Source: Oscarella lobularis (lineage: Eukaryota; Porifera; Homoscleromorpha; Homosclerophorida; Oscarellidae). Taken from it: a stretch of DNA of 64,000 nt. Location of the stretch: contig NC_089180.1 in NCBI RefSeq assembly GCF_947507565.1, positions 1 to 64,000 of the forward strand, in the 5' to 3' direction. The notes under the pieces are model-generated. The model was not told the origin of the DNA and did not search any database. It saw only the letters and a program-made list of their open reading frames with translations. A program made the translations under genes and the position numbers. Of the stretch, positions 34,901-46,816 are shown piece after piece; the first letter of the stretch is position 1, and every line of letters starts with the position of its first letter.

Positions 34901-37900
34901 GGCCTAGACTTTGATTCTAAGGACCTGAAGATAAAGATGATGGCAGAAACTTTAATTCTAAGAGCCTGAAGATAAAGTTGAGGGCTTAAACTTTTATTCT
35001 AAGGGCCTGAAGATAAAGTTGAAGGCCTAGACTTTGATTCTAAGAGCCTGAAGATAAAGTTGAGGGCCTAAACTCTGATTCTAAGGCTCTGAAGATAAAG
35101 TTGAGGGCCTAAACTTTGATTCTAAGGATTTGAAGATAAATTTGAGGGCCTAAACTTTGATTCTAGGGACCTGAAGATAAAGTTGAGGGCCCAAACTTTG
35201 ATTCCAAGGACCTGAAGATAAGTTGAGGGTCTAAAAATTGATTCTAACGCCCTGAAGATAAAGTTGAGGGCATAAACTTCGATTCTAAGGCCCTGAAGAT
35301 AAAGATGAGGGCCTAAACTTTTATTCTAAGGCCCTGAAGATAAAGTTGAGGGCATAAACTTCGATTTTAAGGTTCTGAAGATAAAGATGAGGGTCTAAAC
35401 TTTGATTCTAAGGACCTAAAGATAAAGTTAAGGGCTTAAACTTTGATTCTAAGTGTCTGAAGTTAAAGTTCAGGGCCAAAACTCTGATTCTAAGGCCCTG
35501 AAGATAAATTTGAGGGTCTAAACTTTGATTCTAATGAGCTAAACATAAAGTTGATGGCCTAAACTTTGATTCTAAGGGCCTGAAGATAAAGTTGAGGGCC
35601 TAAACTCCGATTCTAAGGACCTGAAGACAAAGTTGAGAGAATAAACTTTGATTCTAAGGACCTGAAGATAAAGTTGACGGCCTAAACTTTGATTCTAGGG
35701 ACCTGAAGATAAAGTTGAGGGCCAAAACTTTGATTCTAAAGGCCTGAAGATAAAGTTGAGAGCCTAAACTTTGATTCTAGGGACCTGAAGATAAAGTTGA
35801 GAGCCTAAACTTTGATTCTAAGAACCTGAAGATAAAGTTGAAGGTCTAAACTTTGATTCTAACGGTCTGAAGTTAAAGTTCAGGGTCAAAACTCTGATTC
35901 TAAGGACCTGAAGATAAGTTGAGGACCTAAACTCTGATTCTAAGGCCCTGAAGATAAAGTTGAGGGCCTAAACTTTGATTCTAAGGATTTGAAGATAAAG
36001 TTGAGGGCCTAAACTTTGATTCTAGGGACCTGAAGATAAAGTTGAGGGCCTAAACTTTGATTCCAAGGACCTGAAGATAAGTTGAGGGCCTAAAAATTGA
36101 TTCTAAGGCCCTGAAGATAAAGTTGAGGGCATAAATTTCGATTCTAAGGCCCTGAAGATAAAGATGAGGGCCTAAACTTTTATTCTAAGGACCTGAAGAT
36201 AAAGTTGAGGGCATAAACTTCGATTTTAAGGTTCTGAAGATAAAGATGAGGGCCTAAACTTTGATTCTAAGGCCCTAAAGATAAAGTTAAGGGCTTAAAC
36301 TTTGATTCTAAGTGTCTGAAGTTAAAGTTCAGGGCCAAAACTCTGATTCTAAGGCCCTGAAGATAAATTTGAGGGTCTAAACTTTGATTCTAATGAGCTA
36401 AACATAAAGTTGATGGCCTAAACTTTGATTCTAAGGGCCTGAAGATAAAGTTGAGGGCCTAAACTCCGATTCTAAGGACCTGAAGACAAAGTTGAGAGAA
36501 TAAACTTTGATTCTAAGGACCTGAAGATAAAGTTGACGGCCTAAACTTTGATTCTAGGGACCTGAAGATAAAGTTGAGGGCCAAAACTTTGATTCTAAAG
36601 GCCTGAAGATAAAGTTGAGAGCCTAAACTTTGATTCTAGGGACCTGAAGATAAAGTTGAGAGCCTAAACTTTGATTCTAAGAACCTGAAGATAAAGTTGA
36701 AGGTCTAAACTTTGATTCTAACGGTCTGAAGTTAAAGTTCAGGGTCAAAACTCTGATTCTAAGGACCTGAAGATAAGTTGAGGACCTAAACTCTGATTCT
36801 AAGGCCCTGAAGATAAAGTTGAGGGCCTAAACTTTGATTCTAAGGATTTGAAGATAAAGTTGAGGGCCTAAACTTTGATTCTAGGGACCTGAAGATAAAG
36901 TTGAGGGCCTAAACTTTGATTCCAAGGACCTGAAGATAAGTTGAGGGCCTAAAAATTGATTCTAAGGCCCTGAAGATAAAGTTGAGGGCATAAATTTCGA
37001 TTCTAAGGCCCTGAAGATAAAGATGAGGGCCTAAACTTTTATTCTAAGGACCTGAAGATAAAGTTGAGGGCATAAACTTCGATTTTAAGGTTCTGAAGAT
37101 AAAGATGAGGGCCTAAACTTTGATTCTAAGGCCCTGAAGATAAAGTTGAACGCCTAAACTTTGATTCTAAGGGTCTGAAGATAAAGTTGAGGGCCTAAAC
37201 TCCGATTCTAAGGACATGAAGATAAAGTTGAGAGACTAAACTTTGATTCTAAGGACCTGAAGATAAAGTTGAGGGCCTAAACTTTGATTCTAGGGACCTG
37301 AAGATGAAGTTGAGGGCCTAAATTTTGATTCTAAGGACCTGAAGATAAAGTTGAGGGTCTAAACTCTGATTCTAAGGAGCTAAAGATAAAGTTGAGGGCC
37401 TAAACTCTAATTTTAAGACCCTGAAGATAAAGTTGAAGGCCCAAACATTGATTCTAAGGGCCTGAAGATAAAGGTCAGGGCCAAAACTCTGATTCTAAGG
37501 ACATGAAGATAAAGTTGAGGGCCTAAACTTTGATTCTAAGAGCCTGAAGATAAAGTTCATGGCCAAAACTCTGATTCTAAGGACCTGAAGATAAAGTTGA
37601 GGGCCTAAACTTTGATTCTAAGAGCCTGAAGATAAAGTTGAGGGCCTAAACTTTGATTCTAAGGACCTGAAGATAAAGTTGAGAGACTAAACTTTGATTC
37701 TAAGCACCTGAAGATAAAGTTGAGGGCCTGAACTTTGATTCTAAGAATTTGAAGATAAAGTTGAGGGCCTAAACTTTGATTCTAGGGACCTGAAGATAAA
37801 GTTGAGGGCCTAAACTTTGATTCTAAGGGCCTGAAGATAAAGTTGAGGGCCTAAACTTTGATTCCAAGGACCTAAAGATAAAGTTGAGGGCCTAAACTTT

Positions 37901-38685
37901 GATTCTAAGAGCCTGAAGATAAAGTTGAGGGCATAAAATTTTATTCTAAGGACCTGAAGATAAAGTTGAGGCCCTAAACTCTGATTCTAAGGCCCTGAAG
38001 ATAAACTTGAGGGCCTAGACTTTGATTCTAAGGCCCTGAAGATAAAGTTGAAGGCCTAAACTTTGATTCTAAGGCCCTGAAGAGAAATTTGAAGGCCCAA
38101 ACTTTGATTGTAAGTGTCTGAAGTTAAAGTTCAGAGCCAAAACTCTGACTCTAAGGACCTGAAGATAAAGTTGAGGGCCTAGACTTTGATTCTAAGGACC
38201 TGAAGATAAAGTTGAGGGCCTAAACTTTGATTCTACGAGCCTGAAGATAAGTTGAGGGCCTAAAAATTGATTCTAAGGCCCTGAAGATAAAGTTGATTGC
38301 CTAAAATTTGATTCCAAGGACCTGAAGATAAGTTGAGGGCCTAAAAATTGATTCTAAGGCCCTGAAGATAAAGTTGAGTGCATAAACTTCGATTCTAAGG
38401 CCCTGAAGATAAAGATGAGGGCCTAAACTTTGATTCTAAGGCCCTGAAGATAAAGTTGAGGGCATAAACTTCGATTTTAAGGTTCTGAAGATAAAGATGA
38501 GGGCCTAAACTTTGATTCTAAGGACCTAAAGATAAAGTTAAGGGCTTAAACTTTGATTCTAAGGAGCTAAAGATAAAGTTGAGGGCCTAAACTCTAATTT
38601 TAAGACCCTGAAGATAAAGTTGAAGGCCCAAATATTGATTCTAAGGGCCTGAAGATAAAGGTCAGGGCCAAAACTCTGATTCTAA
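25906..38685. repeat. 41-bp satellite, about 310 copies, 12.8 kb
   Basis: The consensus is CTGAAGATAAAGTTGAGGGC followed by CTAAACTTTGATTCTAAGGA and C (period 41, for example 26042 to 26083). Single-base variants are shared in blocks, showing higher-order duplication. About 900 bp is repeated at an offset of 2373 (from 29959 and 32332), and about 800 bp at an offset of 859 (from 35461 and 36320). Most units keep AGATAA, a GATA-factor consensus. No open frames persist. Confidence 0.98.
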
Positions 38686-38689
38686 GCAT

Positions 38690-39125
38690 ACCTTTGATCC
38701 CTCGATAGTCGTCCTTCCTCCTGATCACTTTTCCGTCCTTCCCACTCGCGTCCCTTGTTCATAGCCTTCTTCCTTACACTCTTCCACATCTAGAAAACGA
38801 ATTAGAAACTCCTTAATTACTAAAACTCTACCTCCATCACATGCCGTCGATCCCTTGATATTCCTTCATCTTCTTGATTGCTTGTTCCTCCTTCTCCCTC
38901 GCGTCCCTTGCTCTTGTCCTCGTTCCTCCCATTCCTATGCACCTAAAAAAACTAATTAGAAATCATCCAACATAAAAAACTCTACCTCCATCACATACCG
39001 TCGATCCCTTGATATTCCTCCTTCTCCTTGCTTGCTTGTTCCTCTTCTCCCTCGCGTCCCTTGGTCTTGTCCTCGTTCCTCCCATTCCTATGCACCCCCC
39101 CAAAAAACTAATTAGAAATATGTAA
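38690..39125. repeat. Approximately 154-bp tandem repeat, about 2.8 copies
   Basis: CCGTCGATCCCTTGATATTCC recurs at 38844 and 38998. It alternates with pyrimidine-rich (CTCCCTCGCGTCCCTTG) and A-rich halves. It is related to the 156-bp repeats at 9876-10260. Confidence 0.8.
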
Positions 39126-39179
39126 CACAATTAGGACCCAATATATACCTATGAGTATTGACTCTGCCCTAACACTGCC

Positions 39180-39560
39180 CCTAAAATAGACGGCCCCGAC
39201 GGTAAATTTGATGAACCGGGAGAGATTTAACAGCAATACTACGTCGAGAACCACGATTAGGACCCGAATACGCGAAATAGACGCCTAAAACAACTCGACT
39301 CCCACGAGACGAATCGATCTCCCCTCCCGGGCCCCCAATTTCCTCCGCGCAACGCCAACAAACCCTCGTGAAAGCTCGTAACATCACCGAGAAGCGCCGA
39401 AAACCAAAAAAACCGACGAGAGAGCGAATAAACGCGAAGATAACACCTCCGAACGTACACAGAGCCCCCGTAACGCGATCGCGAGCAACGAGAAGCACGT
39501 AAAAACGTTCCTAACCTATCGCGATTGTACATCTTCCCCTCCTTTCATCGCGGTCGCCCC
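39180..39560. repeat. Subtelomeric block, right copy
   Basis: Diverged copy of 10340-10800, with CGGGCCCCCAATTTCCTCCG and AGAGAGCGAATAAACGCG in the same order after a 155-bp-type array. Confidence 0.6.
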
Positions 39561-39724
39561 GTTTTGAGCCGGTTTCAGTCATCCCAGCGCAATGACTGAA
39601 AATGCAGTTCCCGTATATCAGCAACCTGAATAAACATTATTCGCATATATTGAAAAATACGAACACGATCTCGCACACTGTCACACATGCATAGAAAAAA
39701 ATTAGACAACCTAGAGCGCGAAAA

Positions 39725-40060
39725 AACCGAAAATTTTCGCGGCCCGGTTCCTAATAGGGGCCCCATTTTCATCTAATATTTCTTTGCTTATTTTAAGCTG
39801 GAAATCACTCGATAGAGCTCTTCTCTAATTAAGAAAAATGTTTTCAAAGCTGCCTTAGCTTTTAAAAGAGCGAAATTTTCTCGGCTCGGTTCCTAATGGG
39901 CGCCCCGTTTTCATCTAATAATTATTTGCTTATTTTATGCTGGAAATCAGTCGATAAAGCTCTTCTCTAATTCAGAAAAATGTTTTCAACACTGCTATAG
40001 CTTTTAAAACAGCGAAATTTTGGCGGGCCGGTTCCTAATGGGGACCCCAATTTCTTCTAA
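39725..40060. repeat. 142-bp repeat, about 2.4 copies
   Basis: CGAAATTTT.CGG..CGGTTCCTAAT with GGCCCC recurs at 39728, 39871 and 40013. Each is followed by TTTTCATCTAAT and GCTGGAAATCA.TCGATA. Confidence 0.85.
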
Positions 40061-40099
40061 AAAAATTTTGCGTATCTAACGTTGTGAATCAGAAGAACG

Positions 40100-40872
40100 A
40101 TGTCTTATTCATTTGAATGCACATGCTTTTATTTGAATGCACATGTTTTCATTTGAATCCACAGGGCCTCAAGTAAGTGCACAGGCTCTCAATTGAATGC
40201 ACAGGCTTTCATTTGAATGCACAGGCTTTCAATTGAATGCACAGGCTTTCATTTGAATTCACATGCTTTCACTTGAATGCACAGGCTTTCATTTGAATGC
40301 ACAGGCTTTCATTTGAATACACAGGCCTTCATTTGAATACACAGGCCTTCATTTGAATGCACAGGCTTTCATTTGAATGCACATGCTTTCATTTGAATGC
40401 ACACGCTTTTATTTGAATGCACAGGCTTTCATTTGAATGCACAGGCTTTCATTTGAATGCACAGGCTTTCATTTGAATGCACAGGCTTTCATTTGAATGC
40501 ACAGGCTTTCATTTGAATGCACAGGCTTTCATTTGAATGCACAGGCTTCCATTTGAATGCACAGGCTTTCATTTGAATACACAGGCCTTGATTTGAATGC
40601 ACAGGCTTTCATTTGAATGCACATGTTTTCATTTGAATCCACAGGGCACTTACTTGAGTCCCTGTGGATTCAAGTGCATTCAAATGAAAGCATGTGCATT
40701 CAAATGAAAGCCTGTGCATTCAAATGAAAGCCTGTGCATTCAATTGAGAGCCTGTGCACTTACTTGAGGCCCTGTGGATTCAAATGAAAACATGTGCATT
40801 CAAATGAAAGTTTGTGTATTCAAATGAAAGCCTGTGCATTCAATTAAAAGCCTGTGCATTCAAATGAAAGCC
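40100..40872. repeat. 20-bp minisatellite in an inverted arrangement
   Basis: About 27 copies of CATTTGAATGCACAGGCTTT read forward to about 40646, then about 10 copies read as the reverse complement to 40872. At the switch point AATCCACAGGG (40636-40646) faces CCCTGTGGATT (40660-40670). Variant units near 40148-40190 are mirrored near 40740-40790, so the whole is one long imperfect palindrome. Confidence 0.93.
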
Positions 40873-41349
40873 TGCGCCAAACCTCTTTGCGTTCGCAGTG
40901 AATACTTCAGCAGCATGTTTTCGTCGAATTGGAAAGAAATTTCGACGAAGGACGCGAGCGAGTCGACTCCAATTCGCATTGAAGAAGCAACGTACGAAGC
41001 GTTTCATGCTGTCATCACGTATCTCGTCACCGGGTGCTTGGAAGTTCGTAAGTATTTTCGTATCATTCCTGATATACTCGTGTTGGCGGATCGATATCTC
41101 GTTGAAAATCTGCGCGAGTTCTGCATCTCGCATATGGCTCGGAGAGTTTCAATTGAAACTGCTCTCGATTATCTGTCTTTGGCTGACAGGTTCAGCTTCC
41201 GAGAGCTGAGGAAAACGGCTCTGCAGTTTGCTGCAAAAAATTTCAAGACGCTGTGTCATGACGACCGGTTTGCGGCTCTTGGCGGTGAACTACTTGCCGA
41301 AATTATGAGAGTTATTGCGTCGTCAAGTTCGTCGGAGGAAGAACATTGA
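40873..41349 (+). pseudogene. BTB-domain 3' fragment of an NHL-BTB gene
   Basis: About 155 codons align with the C-terminal BTB part of the gene at 45004-46521 (CVRSEYFSSMFSSNWKE, DILVLADRYLVENLREFCI, DYLSLADRF, FAALGGELLAEI). Similarity continues into the 3' UTR (GGCGCGGATTTCTTT), so this is a genomic duplicate. The NHL part and the first strand of the BTB fold are missing. Sequence left of the match is the inverted 20-bp minisatellite, which also supplies the upstream ATG at 40834. It is probably a truncated duplicate, although the retained frame is intact for its full length. Confidence 0.8.
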
Positions 41350-42388
41350 CTGGTAATTTTGGCGCGGATTTCTTTGTTGTATGTGACTTATGCAGTTTTG
41401 AGTAAACACAGTGTTTCTTCATTATGATTAATTAATAGTCTGCAGCTTTTCAGCAAACAATAATTTCGACGAGTTGTAAAATCGATCTTTCCTTTCTGAA
41501 CTTCTATTTGTGTTGCATCGTTTGGCGAAAAAGCGCTTGGAGAGAACGCTGGCCAGATTATCCATGACTAATAACGACAATGCCTGTTGCACTCCCTATA
41601 CAACCGTTCTAAGTCATCCGTGGGTTCTACTGGTTGATTTATTTACGGATGTTTAATTCTTCTAATTAGCATTGCAGCATTATTCACATCGAGAGAGAGA
41701 GAGAGAGAAGAGTCACACATATAAAATCAGCGATTTATTTCTTATTAGACTACCTTGAGTGTCTTTCCTTATTAGGCTGTTGCACTGAGTTCATACTGGA
41801 TATCTATAACATTGGAATTTTTACGTGCAGGTTTTGAAGCTGCTGAGAAATCAGGGCGAACAGAATAGCTTTGAATTTAGTTTGAGATGAGACGAGTTCA
41901 GTTGGAGAACGTCCTGTCCATTTCTATCGTCCTTTCGATATTAGTGTAAATAGCTATCTCCAAGAAGATGGCCCATGCAACGCACTCAACGATAAAGTTA
42001 GAAGTGCGTTTTCCGAACGATGTCGGCATTCCGTTCAGTGAAAAATTAAGGACGGCGTTCAATACGTGATGCTCGTAATTAATGCACTACAACAATGAGA
42101 AAATGAGGTCAGATTATGTCGACTCGTCCGGAATGAAATTCTACTATACACTCCACGATCCACCACAGATGTTAGGAGAATATTTGTGATGCCACTTGCA
42201 CTAAATTTTCATAAGCAGGAATCTAAACTAACACATACACTACTTAGCAAGCGCACTATTGTCTGTAGTGTAGGAAAACTGTGAACTGAAACTACGACGT
42301 CTTACGAGGAATTAGAAGACTTGAACCTAATTGAAAAACCAATTAAAAATCACATACTTTCCATCCTGAGTGAGAATCTTACTCAGAA
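41350..42388. other. Intergenic region
   Basis: No gene recognised. It holds the duplicated BTB 3' UTR (to about 41430) and a GAGAGA microsatellite (about 41692-41709). Confidence 0.5.
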
Positions 42389-44886
42389 TTAGCCCTCGTC
42401 GTTCGCCTCGACTGGCGACGAGGTGTAAAGCACATCAGATTTAAGTGAATCAATCCCGTTCTCCTCTTCCTCCTCTTCTTCCAGAGAGTCGGACTCAATA
42501 TTTCCTCCGGTGGACGTCGGCATCAAGTAGGATTGCTGTAGAACAGCTGGCTCATCTTCCTCTATCGGCGAAGTCTAGCATCCGTGCTATTATTAAATCA
42601 ATCATTTAGCTTTCATTTGAGTCTTACTGCATCCATCGTCTGCTCATCTTCGTCAAATAAAACGCGCTGCTTAGCTGTCGAGCCCTTCTTCTGATGACTG
42701 CGGGAAAGTCTCTTCTTTGACTATCACACACACACACACCCATATACAAAAGATGTACGTACAGTTATATCTCTTTCCTTACAGTTGACGATTGAAGGGA
42801 CAGCCTTGCACGCTAAAATAATAATCACTACTGTATTAGCCCAGTCCAATACGCAGCACGCGACTCCTATTCCTTACCTCAAATTTCAATGACAAGGGAG
42901 TCTTTTCAAGCAGTTTTTGCTGCACAAAAAAAAAAGAACACCAGTCAGGTCCAAAACAAAGAGAGCACCATAAGAACGTGTATCTTACCCTGATAATTAG
43001 TTGCCTCTGACTTCGTCTCTTACTCTTGGATTTTCCGCTAGACGGCCACTTCGGTGGCGGAGGAGTTCGGCCCTCGTCGTCGTCATCGCTGCTCAACTAA
43101 AATAAAGTGCATATAAAAGAAAGTGCAGTCGTCATGTTTCATATAAACGTACTGTAGGTGGTGGAGTCTTCAAATCGTTTTCAACTGGCATTGGCGCCAC
43201 TGCTGCTGCTGCTGCTGCTGCAGAATCATCTGTATGAGCTTTCTGAGCAAAAATCTAATGCAAAAAAATTCCGCCTCTCAATCACAATACAAAGAGCACT
43301 CTCTACTCACGACAACATCACCAGAGGAAGCCTCTTCTTTCATGGCTAACATCTTCTTCTTAGCCGATAGCAATCGTGAATGAAGTCTTGTGCTTCGCCT
43401 GATCGGACACGGTGTTTTCTGTAACAAAACCAGATTGTAAATAAAAAGCCATTTGATTATTACATAATATACACACGTCACCTTCCTTGTCTTCTTGACT
43501 TTCTTTTGACGAACAGGAGTCATCTCCCTCTCCCAGCCGTTGAGCTGCGTCTTCTGGATCTTTGCAAACTGCTTGTCGATGTCTTCAATTTGGCCCTCGA
43601 TCATGTCCCAATAGCCCTGGACATCGTCGAGAGTCACTTCCTTATCAATGTCGACATTCTTGAAAACAAAAATGAAACGCTTTTAATTAATTAATTAATT
43701 AATTAATTAATAATAGAAAGTCGAGCGCGCGTACCTCTGCGTCATCACAGAGTTTTTCGAAAAACGTGAACTTCTTTTGAAGCAGAAGCTGCGCTTTTCC
43801 GACAGCAGCCCGAATCATTTTGCAGCCTGAACAAAAAAATAAATAACGCAGCGGTAAACAATTCCTCAAAAAATTTCAATTAATTAAAAACCTTGCTCTG
43901 GGATATCTGTCTCTAAGTAGTTCGACCACGTCGTGCAAGCAACGTCAATTTCATCCGCCTTTTTGCGAATGATTTGTCGGAAATGGTTGAAGCCAGCAAG
44001 TTTAGTAGTAGGAGATTCCTCTTCCGTTTCCGTTTCCGTCTCTGTCTCCGTCTCTGTCACCGTTTCCAGTTCTTTCACGGGTGAAGCGGCGGAAGGGAGA
44101 GGAGGTGCCGCGAATAACACACCAAAAGGCGAAAATCCTTTTCCGAATTCAAACGACGACCCGGTTTTACTTTTTGGCGTCATCAACTTCTGCGAAAAGA
44201 GCGCGTTAATTGAATTAATTTGTAAAAATCCAACATTCAAAATCGCCTTTGTTTCAGTAGGTGTAGTTTTAATTTGTTTCTTAGGAGCCGGCATGGCAGG
44301 TCTAAAAACAATCTCTAATGAGTAAATTAACTAATTACATATGTATTCTTAGACACTTGTTTGTGAGGCTTATCGCCTGTTTTCTGCTCTCCACCGTCGC
44401 TGAGGTGAATCTAAAAAATTGTAAAATGTATGTGTCATGGGCAATTTCGAGTTTTTCTTATACTGTACCCCATTTTCTTGACGGGTTCCAGTCTTTCTGG
44501 AATCGTATTCGTCTTCGAGACGAGGACGAACGGCTTTTTCTTCATCGCCTCCTGTCGTTTCAACAGCTCTTTTCGCTTCTTGAATTCCTGCATCCGTTCG
44601 CTCATCGATTTTCCCTCGTCCTGGGTCGTCGGTCCTGAAGCGAAAGACTCGCGCGTCAATATAGAGCTCGAAAGGCGAACGAACTCGTTGCGATGTGCCG
44701 TTTCGGCCCCCTCTTCGGAACGCGGTTTCGTCGCGCGTTCAGAGCGTCGTGACGTCGCCGATCGTGTTCCTCTTCGTGTTTTCGAAAGCGGCGGTCCTCG
44801 GCAGAAAGTCCTCGCGCTTTGTACGCTCGCTGACAGTTGCGATCCATGCCTTCTTTTTGTTCGAATTGTGCGCGTGCGCTTTGCAA
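42389..44886 (-). CDS. DLGAP5/HURP-like protein, GKAP domain
   Basis: Multi-exon gene. The start is near 44886 or 44857 (MDRNCQRAYKARG) and the stop at 42389-42391. Recognised exons, 5' to 3': a basic N-terminus and coiled helix with MSERMQEFKKRKELL (about 44435-44640); FNHFRQIIRKKADEIDVACT (ends about 43893); MIRAAVGKAQLLLQKKF (about 43735-43828); GYWDMIEGQIEDIDKQFAKI (about 43480-43661). Ser/acidic exons then run to the stop. The core matches the GKAP homology region of the DLGAP family in order. The basic N-terminal helix suggests the mitotic spindle member DLGAP5 rather than the synaptic DLGAPs. HURP stabilises kinetochore microtubules. The exon 1 to 2 junction is not resolved. Confidence 0.72.
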
Positions 44887-44904
44887 AATTTATAGACACG
44901 TGGT

Positions 44905-44945
44905 CTCTACCTAGTCTAGCGCGCACTAGATAAAAAGTCTTCCGA
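44905..44945. promoter_or_regulatory. Putative promoter between DLGAP5-like and NHL-BTB genes
   Basis: TCTAGCGCGCACTAGATAAAAAG lies about 65 bp before the NHL-BTB start. The duplicate at 46817 has the same element (TCTAGCGCGCACTGATATAAAAG) at about the same distance. GATAAAAAG/GATATAAAAG is TATA-like. The divergent DLGAP5-like gene begins just to the left, so the site may serve both genes. Confidence 0.45.
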
Positions 44946-45003
44946 AGCCAGAGATTAAATAGGAGATCTCTGCCGAAGCCCTGTTCCGCGAAGCCTTCCG
45001 TAA

Positions 45004-46521
45004 ATGACGTCTACCGAAGGTAAGAAGCGTGTGGACAGCCATGTTCGTGTTCGTTACACTTCGGACGTCTTCTTCGTGCATCTAGTTGGCTTCGTTGAGA
45101 CTCTTTCACGTTCGCAATCGTTCTCCCAACTCGTCGGCATAGTCGTGCTAGACGAAGGCGTGTTTTGCGCCGACTGCGACAAACATTGCATCTGGAGAGT
45201 CGATCCTTCGTCTGGAACAGTCTCGTGCTTCGCCGGAGTCGAGGGAATCTTCGGATGTCTCGACGGTTCTTCAACGACGGCGAGGTTCTACGGCCCCAAA
45301 GGCCTCGCCGTCTCACCCTCCAAATCGTCTATCTACGTCGCTGATTTCCACAATAGCCTCATTAGAAAAGTACAATTAGGCGATGGAGCCGTGTCTACTG
45401 TACTACTACTAGTAGGCATTCCACGAGGAATTGTGGCAACAGATGATGAACGCTTGTTATTTTCCTGTTGGGATTGCACTATCCGCGAAATTCGGCTCGA
45501 TACCAAACCCGATTTGACGTCCGTGGCGGCGGGTACCTCGTTTGAATCAGGCGACCGTGATGGCCACGGCAATGAAGCAAAATTTGATTCTCCTTGGGAA
45601 CTGGCCTTAGGACCAGACGGTTCTGTGTATGTGGCCGACATTGGTACTATAAGAACGATCAGCAGAGATTATGAAGTTGGAACCATTGGCACAGGTTTTA
45701 ATGAAATCGATGGCGTCGCCGTAGATGATGAACGAAACGTCTATGTCTGTGATCAGTCTTATAAAATCTACATGCTTGCGCCATCAGGAGAAATTCAAAC
45801 TGTGTGCGGATCAGGTGAAAGTAACTCCGTTGACGGCAGTGGTGCCCTAGCTTCGTTGAATGAACCGCAATCCTTGTTCTATGATTCCAAATCTGGATTC
45901 CTCTACTTTGCAGAGTCAAAAGCAGTTCGTAGGGTCAGAGTAAAGGCTTCTACTTTTCGTGATCCTAAACTGTCGATCGACTTGGCCAAGATGATAAACG
46001 GCAGTGACAGTCTCCCAGTGGGTAACACTATATTTTTGGTCGAAGGAAAACGCATCAGTGTTTGCACGAGTCTCCTCTGCGTTCGAAGCGAATATTTCAG
46101 CAGCATGTTTTCGTCCAATTGGAAAGAATATTCCGAAAAGGTCACAAGCGAGTCTACTCCGATTTGCATCAAAGCCACAACGTACGAATCGTTCAGCGCT
46201 GTCATCACTTTTCTCGTCACCGGTTGCTTGGAGATTTTAAAGCATTCTCATATCATCCCAGATATACTCGTCTTGGCCGATCGATATCTTGTTGAAAATT
46301 TGCGCGAGTTCTGCATCGCACATCTGGCTCGGAGAGTTTCCAATCAAACTGCTGTCGATTATCTGTCTCTAGCCGATAGGTTTGGCTTCCGAGAGCTGAA
46401 GAAAGTGGCTCTGCAGTTTGTTGCAAAAAATGTCAAGACTCTCTGCCGTGACGAGCACTTTGCAGGTCTTGGCAGTGAGCTACTTGTCGAAATCGTGACA
46501 GCCATTGCATCATCAAGTTAG
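45004..46521 (+). CDS. NHL-repeat and BTB-domain protein
   Basis: A 505-aa uninterrupted frame. Residues about 40-320 hold NHL-type beta-propeller repeats (GVFCADCDKHCIWRVDPSSG, GLAVSPSKSSIYVADF, ALGPDGSVYVADIG, VAVDDERNVYVCD, each followed by an I..I/V pattern). Residues about 335-505 form a BTB/POZ domain with its helical extension (LLCVRSEYFSSMF, ILVLADRYLVENL, DYLSLADRFGF). BTB domains dimerise and often recruit cullin-3, so a substrate-adaptor role with the propeller as binding module is plausible but inferred. A possible donor (GAAG/GTAAGAAG) 16 nt after the ATG leaves the exact N-terminus open. The single-exon body contrasts with its intron-rich neighbours. Confidence 0.85.
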   Translation: MTSTEGKKRVDSHVRVRYTSDVFFVHLVGFVETLSRSQSFSQLVGIVVLDEGVFCADCDKHCIWRVDPSSGTVSCFAGVEGIFGCLDGSSTTARFYGPKGLAVSPSKSSIYVADFHNSLIRKVQLGDGAVSTVLLLVGIPRGIVATDDERLLFSCWDCTIREIRLDTKPDLTSVAAGTSFESGDRDGHGNEAKFDSPWELALGPDGSVYVADIGTIRTISRDYEVGTIGTGFNEIDGVAVDDERNVYVCDQSYKIYMLAPSGEIQTVCGSGESNSVDGSGALASLNEPQSLFYDSKSGFLYFAESKAVRRVRVKASTFRDPKLSIDLAKMINGSDSLPVGNTIFLVEGKRISVCTSLLCVRSEYFSSMFSSNWKEYSEKVTSESTPICIKATTYESFSAVITFLVTGCLEILKHSHIIPDILVLADRYLVENLREFCIAHLARRVSNQTAVDYLSLADRFGFRELKKVALQFVAKNVKTLCRDEHFAGLGSELLVEIVTAIASSS

Positions 46522-46769
46522 AACATAATTGACAGCGTTAATTTTGACGCGGATTTCTTTTGTTTTGCGTGTCTAATGCAGTTTCAAAGTAAATGCAGTG
46601 TTGCTTAATTATTTAGTTAACAACAATAAATTCGTCATGTTTTGGTGACCAGCTTGTGCGTTTGAATTTCTACAATTATTTACACTGTACGAAGCCTGGC
46701 TCTGAATTTTCTCCAACATCCAACACGACGTGCTCTCATTTAGCGCCGAACCCTCAGCGGAATCTCCGC

Positions 46770-46800
46770 GCAGTCTAGCGCGCACTGATATAAAAGACTC
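46770..46800 (+). promoter_or_regulatory. Duplicated promoter element of the broken NHL copy
   Basis: TCTAGCGCGCACTGATATAA at 46776 onwards corresponds to the element before 45004. It lies before ATGACATCTACCGAAGGTAA at 46817. Confidence 0.45.
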
Positions 46801-46816
46801 TTCCAAAAGCGGCCGT

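Noticed and set aside
20633-38685. Possible CRISPR array
   Set aside because: Repeats are contiguous with diverging units and no unique spacers, and the host is a eukaryote.
43933-44325. 130-aa plus frame with Ser-Val repeats
   Set aside because: Antisense of the Thr-Glu repeat in the DLGAP5-like exon.
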